A stretch of DNA of 64,000 nt from Streptomyces lavendulae subsp. lavendulae (lineage in GTDB: Bacteria; Actinomycetota; Actinomycetes; Streptomycetales; Streptomycetaceae): contig NZ_CP024985.1 of the NCBI RefSeq assembly GCF_002803845.1, positions 1,550,001 through 1,614,000 on the forward strand, in the 5' to 3' direction. Numbering within the stretch: position 1 is the stretch's first letter; each line of letters opens with the position of its first letter. Positions 1 through 9,111 of this stretch are shown here, in pieces. A program made the position numbers and the translations under genes. The notes under the pieces were generated by a model that was given only the letters and a program-made list of their open reading frames with translations, was not told the origin of the DNA and made no database searches.

Positions 1-318
1 AGTGCCGATGACCAGCAGCTCCGCGTCCTCGGCGGCGTGCAGCAACCCCGGCACGGGCGCGTCGGAGAGCACTTCCGCGGTGAGGTCCAATCCCGGGTAC
101 CGGTGGATGAGCTCGCCCTCGACCTCCTTCAGGACGTCCTCGGCACGGCGGGCTTCGGTCTCACGGTCCTGGACGATCGGGGCGGCGAGCGGCGCCCACT
201 GCCAGGCGTGAACAGCGTGCAAGGGCAGGCCACGCCGTACGGCCTCCTGTGCGGCCCAGTCCGCCGCGGCCCGGCTCTGAGGGGATCCGTCCACTCCGAC
301 GACCAGGGTGCGCTTCAC
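1..318 (-). CDS. Universal stress protein, cut by left window edge
   Basis: The N-terminal 106 codons of a UspA-fold protein run off the left edge. It begins VKRTLVVGVDGSPQS, the usual first strand and ATP-pocket Asp of the family, and the visible part ends ELLVIGT, just before the G-x2-G-x9-G(S/T) nucleotide loop would be expected. A GTG start is chosen because the family motif begins directly there. USPs bind ATP or act as dimeric stress sensors in the cytoplasm. The neighbouring phosphoketolase and the second USP at 4.1-4.5 kb suggest a stress or low-oxygen gene set. Confidence 0.85.
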   Translation of the reverse strand, partial: MKRTLVVGVDGSPQSRAAADWAAQEAVRRGLPLHAVHAWQWAPLAAPIVQDRETEARRAEDVLKEVEGELIHRYPGLDLTAEVLSDAPVPGLLHAAEDAELLVIGT

Positions 319-434
319 GAGTCAGTCCTCCGTACTGATGCCGGAGCATCGGGTGTCGGTCGGCAGGGAGCGGCGTCGGCCGGGAGCACCGGCAGCGCCG
401 ACCTCACTCTCCCGGCCGGGCGCCGTGCCACACA

Positions 435-449
435 GGGGCCAACGGTCCC
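435..449. promoter_or_regulatory. DosR/OsdR-like palindrome upstream of xfp and usp
   Basis: GGGGCCAACGGTCCC is an imperfect inverted repeat between the divergent USP and phosphoketolase genes, about 105 nt before the phosphoketolase start. It resembles the better palindromes at 9014-9049 and 9487-9502. GGG-N8-CCC spacing of this kind is also seen in mycobacterial DosR boxes. The role as an operator is inferred. Confidence 0.35.
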
Positions 450-554
450 TCCCGCAGGGCCTGTCCTCCCCTCGCGGCGCCGACCCGGGGAGGGCAGGGT
501 GGAGGCATCGGCTCAGCAGACGAACGTCCCGGACCGTCGCACTCAGGAGCGGGC

Positions 555-2915
555 ATGACCTCGTACCCCATCTCGGAGCTCGACGCGCACTGGCGCGCCG
601 CCAACTATCTGGCAGCCGGCCAGATCTACCTCATGGACAACCCCCTGCTCACCGAGCCGCTGCGGCCGGAGCACATCAAGCCGCGGCTGCTCGGCCACTG
701 GGGCACCTCCCCCGGCCTGAACCTCGTCCACACCCACCTCAACCGCGTGATCAAGGACCGCTCGCTCGACGCCCTGTGCATCTGGGGTCCGGGCCACGGC
801 GGCCCCGCCGTCCTCGCCAACTCCTGGCTGGAGGGCACGTACACCGAGACCTACCCGGACATCACGCGGGACGCGGCCGGCATGGGCGCCCTGTTCCGGC
901 AGTTCTCCTTCCCCGGGGGCGTCCCGAGCCACGTGGCCCCCGAGACACCCGGCTCCGTCCACGAGGGCGGCGAGCTCGGATACTCCCTCGCCCACGCCTA
1001 CGGAGCCGCCTTCGACCACCCCCACCTGCTGGTCGCCTGTGTCATCGGGGACGGCGAGGCCGAAACGGGGCCGCTGGCCGCGTCCTGGCACTCGAACAAG
1101 TTCCTCGACCCGGTCCACGACGGCGCGGTCCTGCCGATCCTGCACCTGAACGGCTACAAGATCGCCAATCCCACGGTCCTGTCCCGGATCCCCGAGGCCG
1201 AGCTCGACTCGCTCCTGCGCGGATACGGCCACGACCCGCTGTACGTGACCGGCAGCGATCCCGCCCTGGTGCACCGGGCCATGGCCCGCGCGATGGACGA
1301 GGCCTTGGACCGCATCGCGGCCATCCAGCGCGAGGCCCGGACGGCGGGCACCGATCCGGGCCGGGAGTACGCGCACTGGCCGGTGATCGTGCTGCGCACC
1401 CCCAAGGGCTGGACCGGCCCCGTCACCGTCGACGGCGACCCGGTAGAGGGCACCTGGCGAGCCCACCAGGTCCCGCTCGCAGGTGTGCGGGATAACCCCG
1501 CACACCTGAAGCAGCTGGAGACCTGGCTGCGCTCGTACCGACCGGAGGAGCTCTTCGACGCCGACGGGCGGCCCTCCGAACAGGTGCTCGCATGTGTCCC
1601 GCGGGGTGAGCGCCGCCTGGGCGCCGTCCCGTACGCGAACGGCGGCCGGCTGCTGCGGCCTCTCCCTCTGCCCGCCCCCGGTGCGTACGCCGTCCCCGTC
1701 GACAAGCCGGGCCGCACCCTGCACGAACCGACGCGCGTCCTGGGGCACTTCCTGACGCAGATCATGAGGGACACGGCCGGCCGCAGGGACTTCAGGGTCG
1801 TCGGGCCCGACGAGACGGCGTCCAACCGGCTGGACGACCTGTACGACGCCACCGGCAAAGCCTGGCAGGGGCTGACCGAGGCCACGGACACGAACCTGTC
1901 CCGGAACGGCCGCGTCATGGAGATCCTGTCCGAACACGTCTGCCAGGGCTGGCTGGAGGGGTACCTCCTCACCGGCCGCCACGGACTCTTCTCCACGTAC
2001 GAGGCCTTCGCCCACATCGTCGACTCCATGGTCGCCCAGCACATCAAGTGGCTGAAGACCTCGCGCGAACTGTCCTGGCGCGCGCCGATCGCCTCCCTCA
2101 ACTACCTGCTCACCTCACACGTCTGGCGCCAGGACAACAACGGCTTCTCCCACCAGGACCCCGGCTTCGTCGACCACGTGCTCAACAAGAGCCCCGAGGT
2201 CGTACGGGTCTACCTGCCGCCGGACGCCAACACCCTGCTGGCTGTGGCCGATCACGCCCTGCGCAGCCGCGACCGGGTCAATGTGATCGTCGCCGGGAAG
2301 CAGCCCTCCTTCGACTGGCTGTCCGTGGACGAGGCCCTCGCCCACGTCGCGAGGGGCGCGGGCATCTGGGAGTGGGCGGGAACCGGCCACGGCTCCCGCG
2401 AACCCGACGTCGTACTCGCCTGTGCCGGCGACGTACCCACCATGGAGGTCCTCGCCGCCGCGGCCCTCCTGCGCGAGCACCTCCCGTCGTTGGCCGTCCG
2501 CGTCGTCAACATCGTGGACATCGCCCGCCTGATGCCCCACGAGGAGCATCCGCACGGCATGTCCGACACCGAGTACAACGCCCTCTTCACCACCGACAAG
2601 CCGGTGATCTTCGCCTACCACGGCTACCCGTGGCTGATCCACCGCCTCGCCTACCGCCGCACCGGCCACCCGAACCTGCACGTCCGCGGGTACAAGGAGT
2701 CCGGTACGACGACCACGCCCTTCGACATGGTCGTGCGCAACGACATGGACCGCTACCGGCTGGTCATGGACGTCATCGACCGCGTCCCGGGCCTGGCCGG
2801 CCGCGCCGAGGGACTGCGCCGGGCCATGGCCGACCAGCGCATCCGCCACCACGGCTGGATCCGCGAACACGGCACCGACCTGCCGGAGGTCGCGGACTGG
2901 TCCTGGCCGTACTGA
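555..2915 (+). CDS. xfp: Phosphoketolase (xylulose-5-P/fructose-6-P)
   Basis: This 786-residue protein has the full length of the XFP family. It is a thiamine-diphosphate enzyme that splits xylulose-5-P or fructose-6-P with phosphate to acetyl-phosphate plus glyceraldehyde-3-P or erythrose-4-P. Visible family blocks are [18 protein letters not shown] (about residues 48-64), WGPGHGGPA, the cofactor-binding [14 protein letters not shown] (about 164-177) and [13 protein letters not shown] in the pyrimidine domain. The ATG follows CAGGAG at 543-548 with a 6-nt gap. No acetate kinase or phosphotransacetylase lies in the window. It sits divergently from a universal stress protein and fits a carbon bypass used under stress. 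Confidence 0.95.
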   Translation: MTSYPISELDAHWRAANYLAAGQIYLMDNPLLTEPLRPEHIKPRLLGHWGTSPGLNLVHTHLNRVIKDRSLDALCIWGPGHGGPAVLANSWLEGTYTETYPDITRDAAGMGALFRQFSFPGGVPSHVAPETPGSVHEGGELGYSLAHAYGAAFDHPHLLVACVIGDGEAETGPLAASWHSNKFLDPVHDGAVLPILHLNGYKIANPTVLSRIPEAELDSLLRGYGHDPLYVTGSDPALVHRAMARAMDEALDRIAAIQREARTAGTDPGREYAHWPVIVLRTPKGWTGPVTVDGDPVEGTWRAHQVPLAGVRDNPAHLKQLETWLRSYRPEELFDADGRPSEQVLACVPRGERRLGAVPYANGGRLLRPLPLPAPGAYAVPVDKPGRTLHEPTRVLGHFLTQIMRDTAGRRDFRVVGPDETASNRLDDLYDATGKAWQGLTEATDTNLSRNGRVMEILSEHVCQGWLEGYLLTGRHGLFSTYEAFAHIVDSMVAQHIKWLKTSRELSWRAPIASLNYLLTSHVWRQDNNGFSHQDPGFVDHVLNKSPEVVRVYLPPDANTLLAVADHALRSRDRVNVIVAGKQPSFDWLSVDEALAHVARGAGIWEWAGTGHGSREPDVVLACAGDVPTMEVLAAAALLREHLPSLAVRVVNIVDIARLMPHEEHPHGMSDTEYNALFTTDKPVIFAYHGYPWLIHRLAYRRTGHPNLHVRGYKESGTTTTPFDMVVRNDMDRYRLVMDVIDRVPGLAGRAEGLRRAMADQRIRHHGWIREHGTDLPEVADWSWPY

Positions 2916-3015
2916 GCCGGCACGGCACCGCAGCACGGGAGGGGCTCGGCCTCTGCGAGCGCCTGCCGCCTTCACCCATGGTCCGGTCCGAGCCCGCTGC
3001 CGCGGACCCGCCCGC

Positions 3016-3246
3016 TCATCCACGGTCGTAGGCCGGGAGGGGAGCGCGCCGAGGTGCGGCCCCGGCTGCTGCCATGTCGCCGTAGGCGCTGCGCTTGAGC
3101 TGTTCCGCCAGGTTCTCCAGCGCCCGGGCGGCCGCGAGTTCGTCGCCGATCTCGGGCACGTCCTTGTCCGTCGGGTTGCAGCGCGCGGTGCCTGCGGTGG
3201 CGCCGTGCTTGGTGCCGTAGGCGACCAGGACTCGCTTGGTGCTCAT
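3016..3246 (-). CDS. Small flavodoxin-start / DUF1876 chimera
   Basis: This 76-residue protein starts MSTKRVLVAYGTKHGATAG, the phosphate-loop start of flavodoxin-type proteins (menaquinone-dependent protoporphyrinogen oxidase style). It then passes directly into CNPTDKDVPEIGDELAAARA and LENLAEQL, which matches the C-terminal half of DUF1876 (dsRBD-like) proteins common in streptomycete stress clusters. Neither domain is complete, so it looks like an in-frame deletion join between two neighbouring genes. The reading frame is open and has an ATG, but a function is doubtful. It lies just downstream of the PEP synthase remnant on the same strand. Confidence 0.6.
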   Translation of the reverse strand: MSTKRVLVAYGTKHGATAGTARCNPTDKDVPEIGDELAAARALENLAEQLKRSAYGDMAAAGAAPRRAPLPAYDRG

Positions 3247-3289
3247 GGCGCGTGCTCCTTGGTTGCGTGGTGCGGGGCCGATGCCACTG

Positions 3290-3900
3290 TCACGCGGCCG
3301 ACGGCTGGTCCGCTTGGGCCCTACGGATCCCTGCGGGGGCCATTCGGTCCTCCCCGTAGCGGCTCTCCTCGGCGGCGACGACGTCATGCTTGACGGCGGC
3401 GAAGCTGTCCGGAGCGACGGAGATCGAGTCGATGCCGGCGCGGACGAGGAAGGCGGCGTAGGCCGGGTCGTCGCCGGGCCGCCGGCCGCACAGGCCCACC
3501 GGACGTCCCAGGGTCCGGACCCGTGGGAGGAGGATGTCGGAGGGGATCTCGGCCGGCCACGGTCGAGGTAGCCCTCGGTGAGCTGGTCGATGGCGCAGCG
3601 GTCGGAAGCATCCAGGCGCTCTCCTCGTACGGGAGGCGGCCCGCGTACACCTTGCCCCGGCTGCCTTCGGTCCACGAGACCGTGACGTCGGCGCCGTCGC
3701 GCAACACCTCGGTGGCGTTCCCGGTGCGGACGACCGCTGGTACGCCGAGTTCCCGGCTGACGATCGCGGCGCGTGAGGTGCGGCCGCCATGGTCGGTGAC
3801 GACGGCTGCGGCACGCTTCATGACCGGTTCCTTCATGACCGGTTCCCAGTCCGGGTCGGTGATCGAGGTGACGAGCACGGCTCCTCGGCGCCGACCCGCA
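3290..3900 (-). pseudogene. Phosphoenolpyruvate synthase remnant
   Basis: Two disconnected PEP synthase segments survive in different frames. Upstream is the phospho-histidine region, [12 protein letters not shown] then [20 protein letters not shown], with the catalytic His context TDHGGRTS intact. Downstream is the C-terminal barrel end, [19 protein letters not shown] and [13 protein letters not shown]. The ATP-grasp N-terminal half and most of the PEP-binding barrel are missing. A 15-nt tandem duplication repeats EPVMK. This is a ruin, not a working enzyme. Intact homologues convert pyruvate, ATP and water to PEP and commonly sit in streptomycete hypoxia or stress clusters. Confidence 0.85.
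3817..3846. repeat. 15-nt tandem duplication inside ppsA remnant
   Basis: The unit TTCATGACCGGTTCC occurs twice head to tail (3817-3831 and 3832-3846). It duplicates five codons (EPVMK) of the decayed PEP synthase and keeps the local frame. Confidence 0.95.
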
Positions 3901-4057
3901 CGTCCGTGACCGCGCGATCGGGCACCACGGCGGCGCGGCCGCTACGGCCACGGCCTCCCGCTCCGGCACGCCCCAGGTGGTGGTTGGCCGGGTCGGCGAG
4001 ACCCGCACGCCCGGCGAAGGAGCGGCCGGCCATACGCCGGGCGTACCGAGGTGGAGG

Positions 4058-4507
4058 TCACGCAGCGGGTACGTCCGCCCGGACGATGGTGATCGGGCAC
4101 GGTGCGTGGAGCGCCGTCTGATGGCTCACCGAACCGAGCAGAGCCCGGCTGAAGCCGCCTCGACCGCGGCTGCCCACGACCAGCATGTCCGCACCGTCCG
4201 CCGCATCCACCAGGACGTCGACCGGATTGCCGCGTACGAGGCGCTGGTGCACTGTGGAGGCGCCGTCCTCACCCAGAACCGTGCGGACCTCCTCGACCAG
4301 CCGGCGCTCGGCCTCCTCCTCGTCGAACGTTGCGTCCACCGCCGGGGCCGACCACGATGCGGCACCGGGCAGGTCCCATGCCGCGACCGCTTCCACTCGC
4401 CCGCTCACCAGCCCCGCGTACCGGACCGCCCAGCGCAGCGCGGCCTGGGACGCGGGCGATCCGTCGACGCCCACCACGATCCGCGGAGCCTCCTGCTGCC
4501 TGTCCAT
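4058..4507 (-). CDS. Universal stress protein (UspA family)
   Basis: A single-domain USP of 149 residues. It shows the opening IVVGVDGSPASQAALRWA with the conserved Asp, and the ATP-binding loop GSRGRGGFSRALLGSVS, an exact G-x2-G-x9-G-S pattern, followed by HAPCPITIV. The second ATG (MDRQQ) is preferred because GGAAGG lies 9 nt upstream; a longer in-frame start at 4540 lacks a good ribosome site. USPs are cytoplasmic ATP-binding stress proteins. It is the second USP in the island. Confidence 0.9.
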   Translation of the reverse strand: MDRQQEAPRIVVGVDGSPASQAALRWAVRYAGLVSGRVEAVAAWDLPGAASWSAPAVDATFDEEEAERRLVEEVRTVLGEDGASTVHQRLVRGNPVDVLVDAADGADMLVVGSRGRGGFSRALLGSVSHQTALHAPCPITIVRADVPAA

Positions 4508-4591
4508 TCCGTTCATCCTTCCGACGGCTGATACATCCACAGTGTGCGCATCGCGATCGCCCCGCCACGCGAGCGCGGGATGGCTGTCGCG

Positions 4592-6991
4592 TCAGCCCTT
4601 GGGGAGGCGGAACCATCGTTCCTGGCCTGCGGAAATGCGTTCGTGCCGGTCTCCGGGCAGGACCAGGGGCACCGGGCCGAGGAGTGACGGGGGGACGCTG
4701 ATGCCGAGGCGGCCGGGGCGGAACCGGACGTGGATGTCCCGGTGCCCCAGGTAGGAGATCGAGAACGAGCAACCGGGCACTTCGGAGAGGCGCACGGGGT
4801 CGATGTGCAGGCCGTCGGCGTGGGGTTCGAGGCCGACGATGCCGCGCTCGACGAGGTCGAGGGTGCCGCCCATGGCTCCGAGGTGGATCCCTTCGCCGGT
4901 GGTGCCGCCCCGGACGTCGGTGATGTCGCCGAGCAGGGCTTCCTGGCAGTAGCGCCAGGCGTCCGGGCCCTGCTCCCTCGCGAGGATCCAGCCGTGGACG
5001 AGGCTGCTGAGCGTGGAGCCGTGGCAGGTGCGCCGCAGGTAGTACTCCACCGTCCTGCGCCAGAGGCCGTCGTCAAAGCGACACCCGAGCCGGAGGAACA
5101 ACTGTTCGAGTTCCGAGGGGCGGAAGAGATGGCCGAGCATGAGGGTGTCGGCCTGCTTGGAGGCCTGGTAGCGGTTGGGGGTGTCGCCTTCGGCTTCCAG
5201 GATGCGGTCCAGGCGGCGGATGTCGTGGTAGCGGCTGCGGTAGCCGTCCCAGTCGAGCTCGTCGAGGTCTCCGTAGCCGTGGAACTGGCTGATCACGTCG
5301 CGATGGAACGGCACGTACAGGCGGCGGGAGACGTCCTCCCAGAGGGTGAGGTCGTCGGGGCCGATGCCGAGTCGGGTGAGGAGCTCGGCGCGTCGGGCCG
5401 CCGGGAGTTCCCCGTACAGGTCGAGGGCGCGGGCCAGTACCCACGCGGCGGTGACGTTGGTGTAGGCGTTGTCGTCGATGCCGGGAGCGGCGGCGTCCGG
5501 GTAGGCGTCGTGGTACTCGTCGGGTCCGACCACACCGCGGATCCGGTACCGGCTGAGGCCGGTGTCCCACGTCGCCGAGTCCGCCCAGAAGCGGGCTATG
5601 TGCAGGAGGAGTTCGGCGCCCGGGCCGTGCATGAATCCGGCGTCGCCGGTGGCCAGCCCGTACCGCCACACGTTCCAGGCGATGGCCGACCCCACGTGGT
5701 GCTGGAGGTGGGAGTGGTCCGGGAGCCAGCGGCCGGAGCGCGGATTGAGGTGCAGCCGTTGCGTCTCCTCTGTGCCGGAACTGCCGCTCTGCCAGGGGAA
5801 CATCGCTCCGTTCGCCCCGGCCCGGCGGGCGGCCTCCAGGGCCGCGGGGAGCCGTCGGTGCCGGTACGCCAAGAGGGCGCGAGCGGTCTCGGGGAGGTGG
5901 AGGGCGAGGTAGGGCAGGACGAACAGTTCGTCCCAGAAGACGTGACCCCTGTACGCCTCGCCGTGAAGGCCGCGGGCGGGGACGCCCGCGTCGAGCTCCG
6001 CGGTGTGCGGCGAGAGGGTCTGCAACACGTGGAAGGCGTGTAGCCGCAGAACCTCGCCCGTCTCTCCCGGCACCTTCAACTCTCCGTCGCTCCAAAGGCA
6101 TTGCCAGGAGGCGCGGTGGGAGGTCAGCAAGGAGGAAAAGTCCGGGGCATGGACGGCGCAGTCGATGCTCCGCCGCAGCGGATCGGCCGGGGGACGGTCG
6201 AGCGAGGTGCACAGGGCGGCGGTCTTCACGACGACGACCGGGGCGGCCCGCCTGATCGGCAGGACGAACGTCTGTGTGGCGGTGGTGGCTGTGCATGCCC
6301 GGCCCACCTGTGCCAGAGGGTGTGTTGCTGTCCGGACCGCGAGCCCGATCACTACGCGGGAGGTGCTCGTGGTGCAGGACAGCCAGGCGGCGCCCTCCGC
6401 CTCCACCCCGGTTCGGTGCACGACGAGATGCCGCCCTGCCAGGGCGCGGTAGCGCTCGACCCCCGCGTTCGTGACGTCGCCGTCGAGCACGGACTCGACC
6501 TCGATCCCGCCGCCCCAGCCGTACGCTCTGAACACCGTGTTCTGAGCGGCCAGGTTCGGGTCGCCCATGTGGACGAGGCGGGTGTGCGTGACGCCCAGAC
6601 GGCGGCCTTCGGCGTCGTGGAAGAGCATGCGGCGGGTGAGCGTTCCGGCGCGCAGGTCCAGCGACACGTGGCTGTGGCGCAGGGACGGGTGGTCGGGTGT
6701 GAGCCAGTCGCCGGGCGGTGCGCCCTCGGGCAGGCAGCGGTACCGCAGGGCGGTCCAGTCCGGCAGCCGGACCATGTCCTCGTTGGAGACCGTTCGTCCG
6801 CCGACGGTGGAGTCGAGCCGGTCGTAGCAGCCGGCGAGGTAGGTGTCCGGGTAGTGGATCTCGTCGGCGACGCTTTCGGGCGCTGAACCGCGTGTGGCGA
6901 AGCGGCCGTTGCCCAGGGTGCACAGGGCTTCGACCAGCCGCTCGGTCTTGGGGTCGTAGCGGTCGTACTCCCAGTGCCAGGCGGTCGTCAC
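4592..6991 (-). CDS. Glycoside hydrolase family 65 phosphorylase
   Basis: At 799 residues it matches the four-part GH65 architecture: N-terminal beta-sandwich, linker, (alpha/alpha)6 barrel and C-terminal sheet. Barrel motifs are GHVFWDELFVLPYL, the substrate loop WQSGSSGTEETQRLHLNP, GPDEYHDAY carrying the general-acid Glu, and KQADTLMLGHLF, where phosphorylases bind phosphate. Family members phosphorolyse maltose, trehalose, kojibiose or nigerose to beta-glucose-1-P plus glucose. Which disaccharide is used here cannot be read. The GTG start overlaps the stop of the HAD gene by 4 nt (GTGA), so the two are translationally coupled, as expected for phosphorylase plus beta-phosphoglucomutase. Confidence 0.9.
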   Translation of the reverse strand: MTTAWHWEYDRYDPKTERLVEALCTLGNGRFATRGSAPESVADEIHYPDTYLAGCYDRLDSTVGGRTVSNEDMVRLPDWTALRYRCLPEGAPPGDWLTPDHPSLRHSHVSLDLRAGTLTRRMLFHDAEGRRLGVTHTRLVHMGDPNLAAQNTVFRAYGWGGGIEVESVLDGDVTNAGVERYRALAGRHLVVHRTGVEAEGAAWLSCTTSTSRVVIGLAVRTATHPLAQVGRACTATTATQTFVLPIRRAAPVVVVKTAALCTSLDRPPADPLRRSIDCAVHAPDFSSLLTSHRASWQCLWSDGELKVPGETGEVLRLHAFHVLQTLSPHTAELDAGVPARGLHGEAYRGHVFWDELFVLPYLALHLPETARALLAYRHRRLPAALEAARRAGANGAMFPWQSGSSGTEETQRLHLNPRSGRWLPDHSHLQHHVGSAIAWNVWRYGLATGDAGFMHGPGAELLLHIARFWADSATWDTGLSRYRIRGVVGPDEYHDAYPDAAAPGIDDNAYTNVTAAWVLARALDLYGELPAARRAELLTRLGIGPDDLTLWEDVSRRLYVPFHRDVISQFHGYGDLDELDWDGYRSRYHDIRRLDRILEAEGDTPNRYQASKQADTLMLGHLFRPSELEQLFLRLGCRFDDGLWRRTVEYYLRRTCHGSTLSSLVHGWILAREQGPDAWRYCQEALLGDITDVRGGTTGEGIHLGAMGGTLDLVERGIVGLEPHADGLHIDPVRLSEVPGCSFSISYLGHRDIHVRFRPGRLGISVPPSLLGPVPLVLPGDRHERISAGQERWFRLPKG

Positions 6992-7749
6992 GGGCGGCGG
7001 CCGCCTTCGAGAGCGGCGGGCAGTCCGCCGAGGTCGGGGAGGACGAGATCGGCGCCGTGCGCATCCAGGGCGTCCCTCATGCGTGGATCGTCCTCGCGGT
7101 CGAGCCCCACCACCAACCGGAACCCGCCCCGGTGTCCCGCCTCGACACCGGCGAGCGCGTCCTCCACCACGGCCGTATGTGCGGGGGGCACACCGAGACG
7201 GCCGGCAGCTTCGAGGAAGAGGGCGGGGTCGGGCTTGCCCGGAAGTGCGAGTGCGGCCGCGTCACGGCCGTCCACCAGGGCGTCGAAGTAGCCCGTGAGC
7301 TCTGCGGACTCCAAGAGGGAGCGGGCGTGCCGGGAGGCCGAGACGGCTGCGCACCGGACCGCCTTCTCCCGCAGTTCCCGGAGCGCGGGCCGGACGTCCC
7401 CGAAGGCACGGACGCCGTCAGCCCGCAGCATCGCGGAGAAGACCTCCTCCTTGCGGGCGGCGACCGCGTGGACGGTCGCGCACTCGGGCGGATCCTCGGG
7501 CGTCCCGGGCGGGAGGCCGATGTCGCGGGCGGCGAGGAAGGCGCGGACACCGTCGAGCCGGGAGCGGCCGTCCACGAGGTCCCGGTACTCGCGGACGGCG
7601 TCGAACGGACGCGGTCGTACACCGGTCTGCGACCGCTGCCACTCGGGAAGGCAGCCGTCGAAGGTCTCCTTCCAGGCGGCAGCGTGGCGGTCCGCCGTGG
7701 CCAGGAGCACTCCGTCGGTGTCGAAGACGACCGCGCACAGGTCGTTCAT
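6988..7749 (-). CDS. HAD hydrolase, beta-phosphoglucomutase-like
   Basis: A 253-residue HAD-superfamily protein with a helical cap. Motif I is AVVFDTDGVL (nucleophile Asp and acid/base Asp), motif II is the Ser of AAVSASRHA, and motif IV is AVVEDALAGVEAG. The GKPDPALFLEAA block carries the motif III Lys. Beta-phosphoglucomutases interconvert beta-glucose-1-P and glucose-6-P, the step needed after a GH65 phosphorylase, whose gene follows with a 4-nt overlap. The ATG at MNDLC is chosen because the domain begins right after it. A plain phosphatase role cannot be excluded. Confidence 0.88.
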   Translation of the reverse strand: MNDLCAVVFDTDGVLLATADRHAAAWKETFDGCLPEWQRSQTGVRPRPFDAVREYRDLVDGRSRLDGVRAFLAARDIGLPPGTPEDPPECATVHAVAARKEEVFSAMLRADGVRAFGDVRPALRELREKAVRCAAVSASRHARSLLESAELTGYFDALVDGRDAAALALPGKPDPALFLEAAGRLGVPPAHTAVVEDALAGVEAGHRGGFRLVVGLDREDDPRMRDALDAHGADLVLPDLGGLPAALEGGRRP

Positions 7750-7861
7750 ACGGCGGTCACGTCGTCGGTGTTGTCGATCCCGAAGGCGACGTCGGGACCT
7801 GCGAGCAGGTGGTGGCGATACGTCCCGCCCCGTGCGTGTTCGGCAGCCGTCGGCACGGCAC

Positions 7862-8938
7862 TCACCGCTCCTGGGGCGGTACGGTGACCGTGTCGTGCTG
7901 CGGGCCGCCGAGCACGACCTTGAGGGCGCCGGTTTCACCGGCGTTCGAGAAGACGTCGTACGCCTCTTCCATCTGGTCCAGCTCGAAACGGTGGGTGACC
8001 ATCGCGGCCCCGGGCAGGCGGCCTGCGGCCGTCATGCGCAGCAGCATGGGGGTGGAGTGGGTGTCGACGAGGCCGGTGGTGATGGTGACGTCCTTGATCC
8101 ACAGGTCTTCGAGGTGGAGGACGGCAGGCTTCCCGTGGACACCGATGTTGGCGACGTGTCCGCCCGGGCGGACCATGCGGGTGCACATCTCGAACGCCTC
8201 GGGTACTCCGACGGCCTCGATGACCACGTCCGCCCCGAGCCCGTCGGTCAGGTCCTCGACCAGCCGCTCGGGCTCTTCGTCCGCGCTCGCGGTGGCATCG
8301 GCTCCGAGATCGCGTGCGGCGGCGAGCCGGGAGGCGGCGAGGTCGACGGCGATGATCCGACCGGGGCTGTAGAGCTGTGCGGTGGCGATGGCGGCCAGGC
8401 CGATGGGGCCGGCACCGACCACGACCACGGTGTCTCCGGGGCGGACGTTGCCGTTGAGCACGCCGACCTCGTAGGAGGTCGGGAAGATGTCGGCGAGCAG
8501 TACGGCGTCGTGGCTGTCCAGGGCGCTGGGCAGCGGGTGGACGGAGAGGTCGGCGAAGGGGACGCGGACGTATTCGGCCTGGGTGCCGTCGATGGTGTGG
8601 CCCAGGACCCAGCCACCGCCTCCTCGGCACTGTCCGTAGTGGCCCTCGCGGCAGAAGCGGCAGCGGCCGCAGGCGGAGATGCAGGAGATCAGGACGCGGT
8701 CGCCGGGGCGGACGCTGCGGACGTCGCCGCCGGTCTCGACGACGGTCCCGACGGCCTCGTGGCCCAGGATGCGTCCGGGAGTGACCTCGGGGACGTCGCC
8801 CTTGACGATGTGCAGGTCGGTGCCGCAGATGGTGACGGCGTCGACCCGGACGATCGCGTCGGCGGCGTCCTTGACGGAGGGGTCCGGGACGTTCTGCCAG
8901 GAGGTTTGTCCGGGTCCGTGGAAGACGAGTGCCTTCAT
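7862..8938 (-). CDS. Zinc-dependent alcohol dehydrogenase (MDR)
   Basis: A 358-residue medium-chain dehydrogenase. Catalytic zinc ligands are in TICGTDLH and GHEAVG. The structural zinc lobe CGRCRFCREGHYGQC has the usual four cysteines, and the Rossmann loop is VVVVGAGPIGLAA with the acidic residue in IAVDLA suggesting NAD(H). ILGHEAVGTVVETGG and the overall layout resemble streptomycete ADHs found beside universal stress proteins. The substrate is unknown; small primary alcohols or aldehydes are plausible. Two DosR/OsdR-like palindromes lie 76-111 nt upstream of its ATG, so oxygen- or stress-responsive control is suggested. Confidence 0.92.
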   Translation of the reverse strand: MKALVFHGPGQTSWQNVPDPSVKDAADAIVRVDAVTICGTDLHIVKGDVPEVTPGRILGHEAVGTVVETGGDVRSVRPGDRVLISCISACGRCRFCREGHYGQCRGGGGWVLGHTIDGTQAEYVRVPFADLSVHPLPSALDSHDAVLLADIFPTSYEVGVLNGNVRPGDTVVVVGAGPIGLAAIATAQLYSPGRIIAVDLAASRLAAARDLGADATASADEEPERLVEDLTDGLGADVVIEAVGVPEAFEMCTRMVRPGGHVANIGVHGKPAVLHLEDLWIKDVTITTGLVDTHSTPMLLRMTAAGRLPGAAMVTHRFELDQMEEAYDVFSNAGETGALKVVLGGPQHDTVTVPPQER

Positions 8939-9013
8939 GGCGCGGCCTTCTCTCTGTGTGCTGCGCGGGAGGTGACCACTGCCAGGCTGTGCCCCTGTCC
9001 CTCCCACCCGCTT

Positions 9014-9049
9014 GGGCCGGTCGGCCCCCACCCGGGACCGGTCGGTCCC
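9014..9049. promoter_or_regulatory. Paired DosR/OsdR-like palindromes
   Basis: Two inverted repeats sit between the ADH gene and the beta-CASP remnant. GGGCCGGTCGGCCC is at 9014-9027 (6-bp arms, GT centre) and GGGACCGGTCGGTCCC is at 9034-9049 (7-bp arms, GT centre). Their centres are 21 bp apart, two helical turns, so two dimers could bind the same DNA face. A response-regulator operator is inferred from the resemblance to DosR-type boxes. Confidence 0.55.
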
Positions 9050-9111
9050 CAGCGGACAGGGCGTTCCGGTGCGACGGTGAAGACCGGCATCCGTTCCGAA
9101 AGGACTCGACC

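Noticed and set aside
543..2042. Long open frame on the minus strand opposite phosphoketolase
   Set aside because: It mirrors the codon bias of xfp and encodes a Val/Gly/Asp-rich string with no domain, as expected for the antisense of a high-GC gene.
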